Shown in pieces: positions 11,701 through 20,198 of a stretch of DNA of 64,000 bases (positions are counted from its first letter, which is position 1; every line of letters starts with the position of its first letter). The notes under the pieces were generated by a model that worked only from the letters and a program-made list of their open reading frames with translations, did not search any database and was not told the origin of the DNA. This stretch comes from Prosopocoilus inquinatus (lineage: Eukaryota > Arthropoda > Insecta > Coleoptera > Lucanidae). The position numbers and the translations under genes were made by a program. The stretch lies in contig JAYKNF010000016.1 of assembly GCA_036172665.1 (NCBI GenBank), forward strand, positions 186,001 to 250,000, read 5' to 3'.

Positions 11701-13965
11701 CGCTGATCCATCAAAGACTACTCTTAGTTTAGTAGTCAAACTTTCTTGTCTAAAAACACCATGATGTGGCAAAAAATATGCTGTATTGGAAGGAATTAAA
11801 TTTACTTGAGACATGTGGTTTAAATCTATGTATTCTTTTATGAATTGAGAATATTGAAATTTTAGATTAGAATCGTATGAAAATTTACGTTCTAATTGTT
11901 GTTGACGTTTAATTGATAATGGTTTTGAGTTACCTAAATTAGAAGCAGAATGTTTTAGTGGTATTCGAACAATGAACCGTCCTTCTTCATTTCTAGAAAA
12001 CGTTTCTAGGAAATGTTTTTCGCAATAAACATCATCGGAAGACATAGAATGCTCGTTATTAATTTCCTCTATCTCCCAAAATTTCTGCAATTCAGAATCA
12101 AGATTGCTGTGAGTTTTAGAAAAATTGCAATGAATTTTTGAAATGGATTCTGAGATGGTACCTGATATAATCCAACCGAATTCTGTGTTTTGAAGAACTG
12201 GCATATTCTTACCCAACTGAATTCTTTGATGATGAAGAATATTCCAAAAAATACCTGCACCAATAAGTACATCTATTTCACTAGGCTCGGTGAATTGAGG
12301 ATCTGCCAATTGAATGTTGGCTGGAATATTCCATGAGCTGGTGTTGATAGTGAATGAAGGCAAATTACCTGTAATTGTGGGCAAAATAAAACAACAAAGA
12401 TTAGTAGAAAATTCATAATTGAGTGAATATATCACAATGTTGCATTTTTTTTTAATGACTGATGAAACGCCATTGATTCCTCCAATGGTCATGTTTGTTG
12501 AATGTTCTTCTAATCCTAACTTTTTGCAAAATTTTGAAGTAAGAAAATTTGACTGAGAACCACAGTCAAGTAAAGCTTTTGCAGTATGAATGTTGCCAAA
12601 AACATCTGGAACTAAAATTGATACAGTGGAAAGCAGAACATGTTGATTAGGATAATGACTTGTGAAACTAACTTGTGGCGAAATTGTTGTTGATGCATTT
12701 GGATGAATTGTTTTTGATGTAATTGGTTCACGTGTATATAATAATTCTGGATGAAGTAAAGTGTTATGTTTAGCTTTGCACTTTTTACAAAATCCAGATC
12801 TGCAGTTTTTAGTTGTGTGGCCTGAACGTAAACAGTTATTACAAAGATTCAGCTGCTTTACTGTTTTTAATTTATCTGACAAATTTAATTTTAAGAATTT
12901 TTCACAATAATAAATTAAATGTGCCCCATTACATACAGGACATTTCACATTTGAGGATATTAACGAAACTTGTTTGATATTATTATGTAACTGTTTATGT
13001 TCTTTGGCAATTTTATTATGATTGATTTCAAGTGTTTCTAGAAAATCTGCTCTTGAATTCAAAAAACTCTTGAATTCAGAAAGTGTTGGGAAATTATTGC
13101 CTGTTTTAACTTTTTCCCATTCCCGAACAGTAAATTTGTCTAATTTTGACGTAATTAAAAATATCAACAAAGTGTCCCAATGTTCTGTTGGTTGTTCTAG
13201 TGTTTGAAGAGCTCTTAAATGTTTAAAAATGGTATCTATCAAGTCTCTTATTCCTCTTGAGGACTCCTTTGTAAGTGAATTTAATTCAAACAGAGATTTG
13301 ATGTGATTATTAATTAACAATCTGATGTTATTATACCTATTGCAAAGTAGTTCCCATGCGATTATGTAATTTTCGGATGAGAATTCTAGAGACTGTATAA
13401 CCTTTAGTGCGTCACCTTCTAGTGAAGCACGTAAATAATGATACTTCTGAACATTGTCAATTGATTTGTTTGAATTAATTAGTGACTCAAAAGTATCTTT
13501 GAATTCCAACCAATTATCATATGCACCGTTAAATTTTGCAAGTTTAATTGTTGGAAGTTTAATGTTGTGAGAAATACCGTTTTGTTTTGAGGAATCTGAT
13601 ATGCCAGTGATACTGTCGCTTTGAATTTGGATGACAGGTGTGCAGACTTGCTTTAAAATAAATTTTGCGTCTGTGATTGCGGATGAATGCTTTTCAGTGA
13701 AATCTTCTCTCTCTAAATATTGCCTTTCTAAGTCATCTTCATCGCAAATATATTCTATTTTACTCTGAGTTTCATCAAATTCCTCAAACAACGATGCAAA
13801 CTTGCTACTACGATCTTGCAATTCAATGATTGTTTTTTCTGCTAAAACTTGATCACTTGCATATGCATCTTGAACTGTGCGTAAATATTTTATAAAATTT
13901 GTTAGTTTGTATTTAATAGTACCTCGTTTACGCACAAGTTTTTCAGTAGATGTGACGTCTTGCAT
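8777..13965 (-). pseudogene. BEL-Pao 1 gag-pol, one-base frameshift in RT
   Basis: The first frame (13965-11035, 976 aa) contains the DUF1759-type Gag core, Cys-rich knuckles (CPVCNGAH, CNNCLRSGHTTKNC), protease LLDCGSQSNF and RT with FYVDDLITG. It stops at 11035 inside the conserved FDPLG motif, where a T run appears one base short. The second frame (11032-8777, 751 aa) resumes with LSPCTIF and carries RNase H (GFCDASQNAYGACVY), the HHCC zinc region, integrase residues in GIDYAGPF, SDNATNF and GGLWES, then LTPAHFLIG and a C-terminal tail ending near the PPT. All BEL domains are present in order, so only this break separates it from an intact polyprotein. A sequencing indel in the homopolymer is also possible. 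Confidence 0.92.
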
Positions 13966-14238
13966 GACTTTTCAAATTCAGAAAACTATGAATTGAATTA
14001 TTGTAACCTAGTTACAAAGAAATTGTGTTAATGTGTAAAAATATTTGTCAAAATATTTTCTTTTGCAAATAAATGTATAAAAGTATGAATGTGTTTTATA
14101 AATGTGTACTACCTTAACACAGATAGCAGCCTACAAATTCTAGAACTGTTCTAGAGCCTTATCTGTAGTCCTGAACGATAGTTTTCTATGCGGTGTTTCT
14201 CTTCTTCGCTGATGCGCTTAGTTCTTGTAAATCTTGAA

Positions 14239-14256
14239 TCCGGCTCGATCGGACCA
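14239..14256 (-). promoter_or_regulatory. Primer-binding site of BEL-Pao 1, tRNA-Tyr-like
   Basis: The plus strand reads TCCGGCTCGATCGGACCA. That resembles the 3-prime end of insect tRNA-Tyr (…CCGGCTCGAAGGACCA) with a small mismatch/insertion, so the minus-strand RNA would pair with it. It is separated from the 5-prime LTR by about 9 bases. Supported by the better tRNA-Tyr match in BEL-Pao 2. Confidence 0.6.
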
Positions 14257-14265
14257 AAAATAATA

Positions 14266-14434
14266 TGTTGATTCGATATAGTGGACTGTATTTCTTTGTG
14301 TTTGTTTGCAGAAAAATTTCGCTGGTACAATTACCTTTTTTTTATATGAAAGTTTTTTATTTATATTGCAATTGTTTTTTTTTTTTTACAAGTGTATGTG
14401 ATTCATTAAAATGAACGTAAAAATCGTGTTAACA
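14266..14434 (-). repeat. BEL-Pao 1, 5-prime LTR
   Basis: Second 169-bp LTR copy. In element orientation it precedes the PBS and gag. TSD AAATG follows at 14435. Confidence 0.9.
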
Positions 14435-15183
14435 AAATGAAAGAAAAGTTCATGTCGCAAGAGGCGTAAAATTCTTCGAGCACTTTGATTCACAGAATGA
14501 ATACGAAGATTTTATTATCGAAACGACAAAGACAGATGATAATTTTTCGTTGTTGGATGCCCCGATATGGACTGTAGATATTTTTCAAGACGCTAGCGGC
14601 ATAAAAAACGTAATCTGAAAAACAAGAGAAAGAAAAAAATACAAGCCTAAAAATTCTTTCGAATAGGATCCCAACAAAAACCAGGACATCCCAGAAAGGT
14701 TTTTACGGGAAAACGAGGTCGTCCCGCAAAACAGTATAACTGGCAAAGTAACGTTTAACTGAGACTAGAACAAGATAGCTGTGAACCGGAATGGCACAAT
14801 AGTCCGGAAGCGATGCTTATATCCGAAATTCCTTTTAAACTAGTAATAAACGGGCCACACCATAAGGAATGGAAAGATGCAATCTATTCTGAAATGAAGA
14901 GCTTGGTCATGAACGACACCTGCGAGTTAGTGCCAAGACCAAATGACAAAGTAATCGGTTGTCGGACTATCATTCGCAACAAATATAAGGCTGACGGAAC
15001 TCTAGAGAGGAGAAAAGCACGAGTAGTAGCACAGGAATCCACTACCATAATACTTTTGCTCCTGTAGCGAGACTCAACTCTCTCAGGACACTCGTTGCAT
15101 TGTCTGCAGAAACGGGGTTGAGAATCGCACAACTCGATGTGACCACGGCCTACCTTAATAGTTCCATGGATACAACAGTGTAC
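14435..15183 (+). pseudogene. Copia integrase C-terminus and reverse transcriptase, part 1
   Basis: Starts with peptide resembling RKVHVARGVKFFE, the conserved tail of Copia integrase. It then continues to the RT (RVT_2) N-terminal region at 14813-15067: EWKDAIYSEMKSL, GCRTIIRNKYKADG, RRKARVVAQ. A frameshift near 15040 moves the reading to FAPVARLNSLRTL and QLDVTTAYLNS before the interruption at 15184 by the solo LTR. The TSD of that LTR is GTAC. Confidence 0.8.
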
Positions 15184-15527
15184 TGTGGCGAGCCGCTCAG
15201 TGCTGCGTCACGCTGAGGGCGTCAGGAGGTCGGTTCGCTGTTGTGCGTCATCGGCCATCACGCCACCGGGGCCTACACCGGGGTCACATCGAACAGACTG
15301 GAATCTTCCCGCATAGAGAGTTCCAGACGGCGGCGAATGATATAAAATCGCCCCGGGTTGACTCACCAGTCAGTCGAATTCGAACAGCGAACGTCGAAGT
15401 TAGATTTTAGTGTGTAAATAAATTGTTACAAATAAATTAGTTTTTAAGCTTTATTAAATTACGGTTAAGTTTGTATCGAGTGTTTTATTCGTTTAAATAA
15501 ATAAATTAAAACCCTAGAAACGTAACA
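15184..15527 (+). mobile_element. Solo Gypsy LTR inserted in Copia RT
   Basis: Starts TGTGGCGAGCCGCTCAG and ends CTAGAAACGTAACA, with a 4-bp TSD GTAC (15180-15183 and 15528-15531). It aligns throughout with the LTRs of the Gypsy element at 40900-46864, sharing TATAAAATCG, GGACTCA-type and GTGTTTTATTCG blocks, but has diverged. Removing it and one GTAC leaves the Copia frame continuous, which confirms the exact boundaries. Confidence 0.88.
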
Positions 15528-15531
15528 GTAC

Positions 15532-15833
15532 GTTGAGAAGCCGGAACTCATCGGAAAAATGCTTTCCAGGATGATTGCAGAGGAAGGCGAAAGCGAGCTT
15601 GGTTGTAAAGCTTTCGGCATGTAACTACGAATACGCACAGGTGATTATGTTTGTAAATTAAAAAGATCTTTGTACGGATTGAAACAATCGGACAGACCAA
15701 TGGCATACCAAATTGGGCAATGTACTTCAAAGAATTGGATATAAACCTGTAATTGCAGATCCTTGGGTATACATATATTGATGAAACAAGGCAAATATTT
15801 ATTTTAATCTATGTTGACGACATTTTTGTATGT
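15532..15833 (+). pseudogene. Copia reverse transcriptase, part 2 (truncated)
   Basis: Resumes Copia RT just after the solo LTR and runs, with frameshifts, to the catalytic YVDD box (IYVDDIFV) near 15806-15830. Beyond that the sequence switches abruptly to minus-strand PLE sequence, and the rest of RT, RNase H and most of the 3-prime LTR are lost. Confidence 0.75.
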
Positions 15834-16165
15834 TGGTAAAAAGTGAAGCAACATCTAGATTGATAAGTACATAATTAATTGGGATTAATCTGTTGTTTGC
15901 AAATTCAGAAAATTCAAAAGAAACGGGAACATAAAATTCATTACTTTTATTATAAGCGTTGGTTAATATTTCAGTAATAAATTTTGATAAATTACTATTA
16001 GGTGAATTAAAAGAAAATATTATAGGACGTAGAGCCACTCTGCGTACTCACTAAAGAGTAAGTAATCACGTGAAGTTGTTCTTATTATTAATTACTAATT
16101 TTAAAATTTGTTTTGTAGAAACCTTGATAAAGGAAATAAATTTTCCGAAAGCTCGGTTCAGCTTT
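15834..16165 (-). pseudogene. Penelope-like element RT fragment
   Basis: The minus-strand peptide (15799-16038 frame) ends with NYVLINLDVASLFTNI. The LDV.SLFTN motif is a signature of PLE reverse transcriptases and also occurs in the PLE at 47.1-50.2 kb. To its right, about 16115-16160, the plus strand has a TTGATAA...GAAAGC arrangement with potentially pairing AGGAAA/TTTTCC arms. This resembles a very degenerate hammerhead-bearing PLE terminal repeat. The fragment replaced the 3-prime half of the Copia element. Confidence 0.65.
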
Positions 16166-16248
16166 TAAAGTGTATTACTATCAACCTTTTTTGACTGCAG
16201 TCCAGTTATAGAATTGATTCCTTAATTAATCAATCGTGATCATACTTC

Positions 16249-16327
16249 GCATAAAGTTAACCAATACAGAATATAAATACGTTAAGATATCGGCGTTTTA
16301 AAATTGCAATCCCCAATATCCTCTGCA
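16249..16327 (+). repeat. Copia 3-prime LTR remnant
   Basis: The last 75-80 bp of the Copia LTR (CCAATACAGAATATAAATA... to CTCTGCA), aligned with 7313-7391 and followed by TSD TTGCA (16328-16332). The upstream part of the LTR is absent or too diverged to align. Confidence 0.75.
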
Positions 16328-16337
16328 TTGCACATAA

Positions 16338-16616
16338 CTATTGCACTTTTAAAATTTGCCAACCTGTCAAATGCGATACACCTTGCTGAAGTGCGTGTCT
16401 TTGGGTAATTGTACCAGCAAGAGTTACAACATCCAAAATGTTTTCTTCAACATTCAGTACTAGGTCTGCAACGGTCTTGGGCTTCAAGTTGAAATGATCC
16501 TGGAAAATTTGAACAGTTGATTGAAATGTGTGCCTGTGTGGTAAAATACGATTAGGAAACGAACCGCAGTCTTCATGCTTCGACTTAGTATTTCTACAAG
16601 CTCTACGATGCACCAT
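16338..16616 (-). pseudogene. HTH region of a transposase, remnant
   Basis: The 92-aa minus-strand frame contains NRILPHRHTFQSTVQIFQDHFNLKPKTV and EENILDVV, which resemble the N-terminal helix-turn-helix (DUF4817-like) found in a large group of insect Tc1/mariner-related transposase genes. No DDE catalytic domain follows. A second remnant of what looks like the same family lies at 52813-53020. Identification rests on pattern similarity only. Confidence 0.5.
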
Positions 16617-16803
16617 GAGAGTGTCTGTTAATTATGATAAGAAAAGGTGTGTGGTTGTGTCCGTTTGTAAAATGACAACTGTCTTGTCACATTATACTAT
16701 TGTATCCGCCATTGTTGCCACGGTTTTTCGAAACAAGGTTCAGTTCAAAAAATAAAATAAATAAAAAATAAAAATAAAATAAAATTGTTCAGCTTAACAA
16801 TGG

Positions 16804-16883
16804 CAGCGTTTCCCAAATTTTTAGGTTTGGCGACCCCTTTTGAGCTGTGTTATCATTCACGCCCCGCAGATTGGGAAACGCTG
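16804..16883. mobile_element. hAT-type mini-MITE
   Basis: Eighty base pairs ending in CAGCGTTTCCCAA and TTGGGAAACGCTG, a 13-bp perfect inverted repeat of the CAG.GTTTCCCAA form common in hAT elements. No 8-bp TSD is visible, so the flanks have drifted or been rearranged. Confidence 0.6.
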
Positions 16884-16964
16884 TTCTACGGTTTAAAATT
16901 AACATACGTGTTTCTGATACACCCAGTATAGTTTATGTTTAAAATTGCTTTTCTTTATATTACT

Positions 16965-17185
16965 TTAAAAAAAATTGTTGCAAATCGTTTTTGAAACAGC
17001 TGTACAGAGGCTACTCGAGGTTTCCACTGCAATCAAAAATTATTTGCAACAAATTTTTCATTTTCATTATGCTTTGACAGCAAGCCTTGCATGGGGGACT
17101 TATTAGGAGCAAATCCGCTTCAGTTTTTCTATCCTACTGCAATGTCAGGTCAAAAAGCGATAGTAGGATGTCGCTGTTTTATCTG
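16965..17185 (+). mobile_element. Hammerhead-repeat (retrozyme-like) copy, partial, inverted 5-prime part
   Basis: Flanked by an 11-bp duplication TTTATATTACT (16954-16964 and 17186-17196). The left 30 bp or so are in minus orientation (GCAAATCGTTTTT). The rest, in plus orientation, runs from the second half of the hammerhead (GAAACAGCTGTACAGAGGC) through the shared body to the repeat's 3-prime end (TTTTATCTGT). It lacks CTGAAGA and helix II, so this copy encodes no complete ribozyme. Confidence 0.8.
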
Positions 17186-17196
17186 TTTATATTACT

Positions 17197-17552
17197 GTTT
17201 AAAAGTGTTTCTAGCTCTTCAGTAATGGAATAGTAATTCTGTTGGTAAACTAATTTATCATTTATTAAAACATTACAGTTTAATTAATATTTTACTGTTT
17301 TACATGAATCAAGGCCTACTAGAATTAGCACAGAAGTAACAAATAGATTAATTTGCTTACAGCTCGGCCATTTTCGAAAGTAATACTAACATATATAATT
17401 TTTAAAAGCTTGGTAAATGTTCTTTTTAACGATATCAAAGCCAATTTATGATTCCATTTAAAAAAAACAAAGTTTGAATTCGTATCTCGACTATTTTGAA
17501 ATTCTCATGTGGTTTAATTAAGAAATCATGATCTACATTAAAAGTAGAATAA
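17197..17552. other. Intergenic, A+T-rich, nothing recognised
   Basis: No coding signal or recognisable repeat in this stretch. Confidence 0.35.
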
Positions 17553-17996
17553 GTTCCTGTGATTTACCTAATCGATCTTCACTACCTCTCACCTTATTTG
17601 ACGTTTCGATGGACTCCAGTAACTATGATGTGAGATACGAAGTTCTAGGACACAGCAGAAGCTGGAAATATTTCTGAACGAAGCAACACGTGTTAGCGTT
17701 GTTCCTGTGATTTAACTAACCGATCTTCACTATCTTTCACATTATTTGACGTTTCGACGGACTCCTGTAACTCTGATGTGAGATACGAAATTTTTGGGGG
17801 CAACAGAAGCTGGAAATAGTTTTGAACGAAGCAACACGTGTTAGCGTTGTTCCTGTGATTTATCTAATCGATCTTCACTACCCTTCGCATTATTTGACGT
17901 TTAGATGAACTGCAGTAACTATGATGTGAGATACGAAGTTCTAGGACTCAGCAGAAGCTGGAAATATTTCTGAACGAAGCAACACGTGTTAGCGTT
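17553..17996. repeat. 148-bp tandem repeat, three units
   Basis: Units begin GTTCCTGTGATTTA near 17553, 17701 and 17849, a constant period of 148 bp, and each ends with GCAACACGTGTTAGCGTT. The units differ by scattered substitutions. Each contains TTGACGTTT and a TGATGTGAGATACGAA stretch. No ORF runs through it. It is short satellite-like DNA of unknown origin. Confidence 0.85.
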
Positions 17997-18173
17997 GTTG
18001 TTGCGTGTAATTATCATTTTATAGTATATTTAAAAATAAAAAAAAAGTTATTTACATTTGAAGATGTGGTGAATTTTTCGTTTTTCGACTGTATCACGAA
18101 AACATGAGACAGCATTTTTTTGATTTAATCCTTAAAATGGCAAAAAAATGTTGACCCAATATAGTTTTTTATA

Positions 18174-19462
18174 CAGTGACCGCCAAAAAGTTCGCACCAT
18201 ATGGGAAAATTTTTTACTATTAATTAAAAAAAAAAATCTTTTTGCGCCAATGTGCATGTTCGATAACCAAATATAAGTAGAACAATGCTGGTGAGCAACT
18301 TTTAGTGTTGCTAAAAATAGCACTTATTTAAGATACGAAAATTAAAAAATTGTAATTTGGAATTGCTGGACAAATTAGACAAAATTTTTGTAGGATTCAA
18401 TAGTCATTTACGAAATGTTTCTTTTGCGAAAGTTTCCTTCGGTCTGATATTTCGAAAAAAGGAAGATTTTCGATATTATCAATTTTGCTCAAGGTGCGAA
18501 GCAGTCAATGCTCATTTGGCATTTAACTCTTACGAGTGGTTAGTTTATTCATTCACATTCATAAAAAACATTTAATAGAATAAATTTTCCTCTTGAGTTC
18601 CGTGTTGTTGCACGCACAAGAAAATTTTACACAATTTTTCACGTTTCTGGAGCAAGGCTTTTTTACATAAAATTTTGTTTTATTAATTTTGATTTCTTGA
18701 TTACACACATCTTCTAACCCTAACTTAGCCTAAGCAGACCGCAAATTGCAAGAATTGTATCTACTTTTTGGTTTAGACCCGTTTAAATCCGTACTTATAC
18801 AATCGCCATTGATACAAACAGTGAATACGATTTCATGGCTACCACGAAAAATATCGATTTTATAAGTACAGATATTAAAAAGGTCCAAACCGAAAAGTAG
18901 ATGCAGTTCTTGCAATTTTCGATCTGCTTAGACTAAATTGGAATATGAGAAACGTATTATGAAGAAATCAAAAACATTAACACGGAATCATATGTGAAAA
19001 AGGCCTTGCACCAGAAACGTGAAAAATTGTTTCAAATTTTCTTGTGCAAGCAACAATTCGGAACCCAAGAGGAAAATTTATTCTTTTATATATTTTTTAT
19101 GAATATGTATGAATAAGCTAACCACTCCTAAGAGTTAAATGCCAAATAACCATTGACTGCTTCACATCTTGAGCAAAACTGAGAATATCGAAACCTTTTT
19201 TTTTTCGAAATACTAGGTCGCAGGAAATTTTGTCTGACAATCAAGGCACACATTTCTAAATAACTATTGAACCCTTTTTTAATTTTTTAATTTTCGTATC
19301 TTAAATAAGTGCTATTTTTAACAACACTGAAAATTGCTCACCAGCATTGTCCTATTTATATTTGGTTACCCAACACGCACAAATTATTGGCGTAAAAAGT
19401 TTTTTAAAATAATCAATAATAAAAAATTTTCCTAAATGATGCGAACTTTCCGGCGATCACTG
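18174..19462. mobile_element. Mariner-type non-autonomous palindromic element
   Basis: The ends CAGTGACCGCCAAAAAGTTCGC and GCGAACTTTCCGGCGATCACTG are flanked by TA on both sides. The arms run about 640 bp inward and meet near 18815, where sequences such as CTACTTTTTGGTTTAGACC and its approximate complement face each other. There is no transposase. The right end abuts a scrap of foldback family B (19465-19499) into which BEL-Pao 2 inserted. Confidence 0.8.
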
Positions 19463-19499
19463 TATATTTTTACATATTTGAAATGTACGGATCATTACG

Positions 19500-19943
19500 T
19501 GTTTAATAATTAACAAATATTCCAAAAACTAGCAAGTCATTATTTCTTTCTCGGTTCTTTAGTAAAACTAATAACAAACGTCCTAGAAAAATATCTGTGT
19601 AATTTTAATGCGAAGGGACAGTAGATTCATACCGAGAGTTACTGGATTTCATAGTATTCCGAACACCATGCAAGCTGCCGTTCTTCAGAGAAGTGTGACG
19701 ATTCCGGCGCAACGCAATTACATTTAAACTCCTCGTACCACCCTTAGCTTTTAAGAATCTAATTTGTAAGTTAGTTGTAGACGAGACTTTCAATAAACAA
19801 GTTCACATAACATTGTGGCTATTTTACTCGTTGTACATACTCAACTGAATTCATACACAGTTCATCCATTACATATACAGTCCACTATAGCAAAAACGTC
19901 GTAAAGATGCTGAACAATCAGATAACAGCCCGAGACGTCATCA
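19500..19943 (+). repeat. BEL-Pao 2, 5-prime LTR
   Basis: Begins TGTTTAATAATTAACAA and ends GACGTCATCA. It contains a minus-strand 62-aa ORF that recurs identically in the other LTR and is not considered a gene. Confidence 0.93.
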
Positions 19944-19948
19944 TAATT

Positions 19949-19966
19949 TGGTGCTTCGAGCCGGAT
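19949..19966 (+). promoter_or_regulatory. Primer-binding site, tRNA-Tyr
   Basis: TGGTGCTTCGAGCCGGAT lies 5 bp after the LTR. It equals the complement of the insect tRNA-Tyr 3-prime end (TGGTCCTTCGAGCCGGAT) except for one base. Confidence 0.75.
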
Positions 19967-20198
19967 ATCGGTAATATCAGTGATAAGTGCATACAGGAGA
20001 AGCTGACGCAGCCGAAAGTGCATCCCGGAATAAGCCTACTCAACAACAATCAGAAGGAGCTGAAGCAGCCGGAGTAACCGGAACAAGCTTATCCAACAAC
20101 ATTTGAACATATAAATAAATTCAAGCAATCAGTTGATCAAGTGAGTAAGTCCTTTCTTGCTATTTCCTTCTCATTTGAAACGTTTTCTCTTGAGCAAC

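Larger units (their letters stand above)
8503..14434 (-). mobile_element. BEL-Pao retrotransposon 1 (full length, minus strand)
   Basis: Two 169-bp LTRs (8503-8671 and 14266-14434) that look identical by eye bound a gag-pol on the minus strand. The element is flanked by a 5-bp duplication AAATG (8498-8502 and 14435-14439), the typical BEL-Pao TSD length. The terminal inverted repeat is TGTT...AACA. A tRNA-Tyr-like PBS lies next to the right LTR and a G-rich polypurine tract next to the left one. Identical LTRs mean a recent insertion, although gag-pol has a one-base break. Confidence 0.92.
7226..16327 (+). mobile_element. Degenerate Copia element carrying three later insertions
   Basis: The 5-prime LTR (7226-7391) and the end of the 3-prime LTR (about 16249-16327) are flanked by a TTGCA direct repeat (7221-7225 and 16328-16332), so one insertion event defines both ends. 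Between them lie Copia gag (7562-8330), a protease remnant (8399-8497), and reverse transcriptase pieces (14435-15183 and 15532-15833). The series is interrupted by a BEL-Pao element, a solo Gypsy LTR and a PLE fragment. The integrase core is missing: the protease remnant joins directly to the integrase C-terminal region at the BEL insertion site. The Copia copy was therefore internally deleted before the BEL arrival. Confidence 0.85.

Noticed and set aside
17631..17655. TGATGTGAGATACGAA in the 148-bp repeat as a hammerhead core
   Set aside because: The conserved A after CTGATG is replaced by T, helix II cannot form, and two of three units lack CTGATG altogether.
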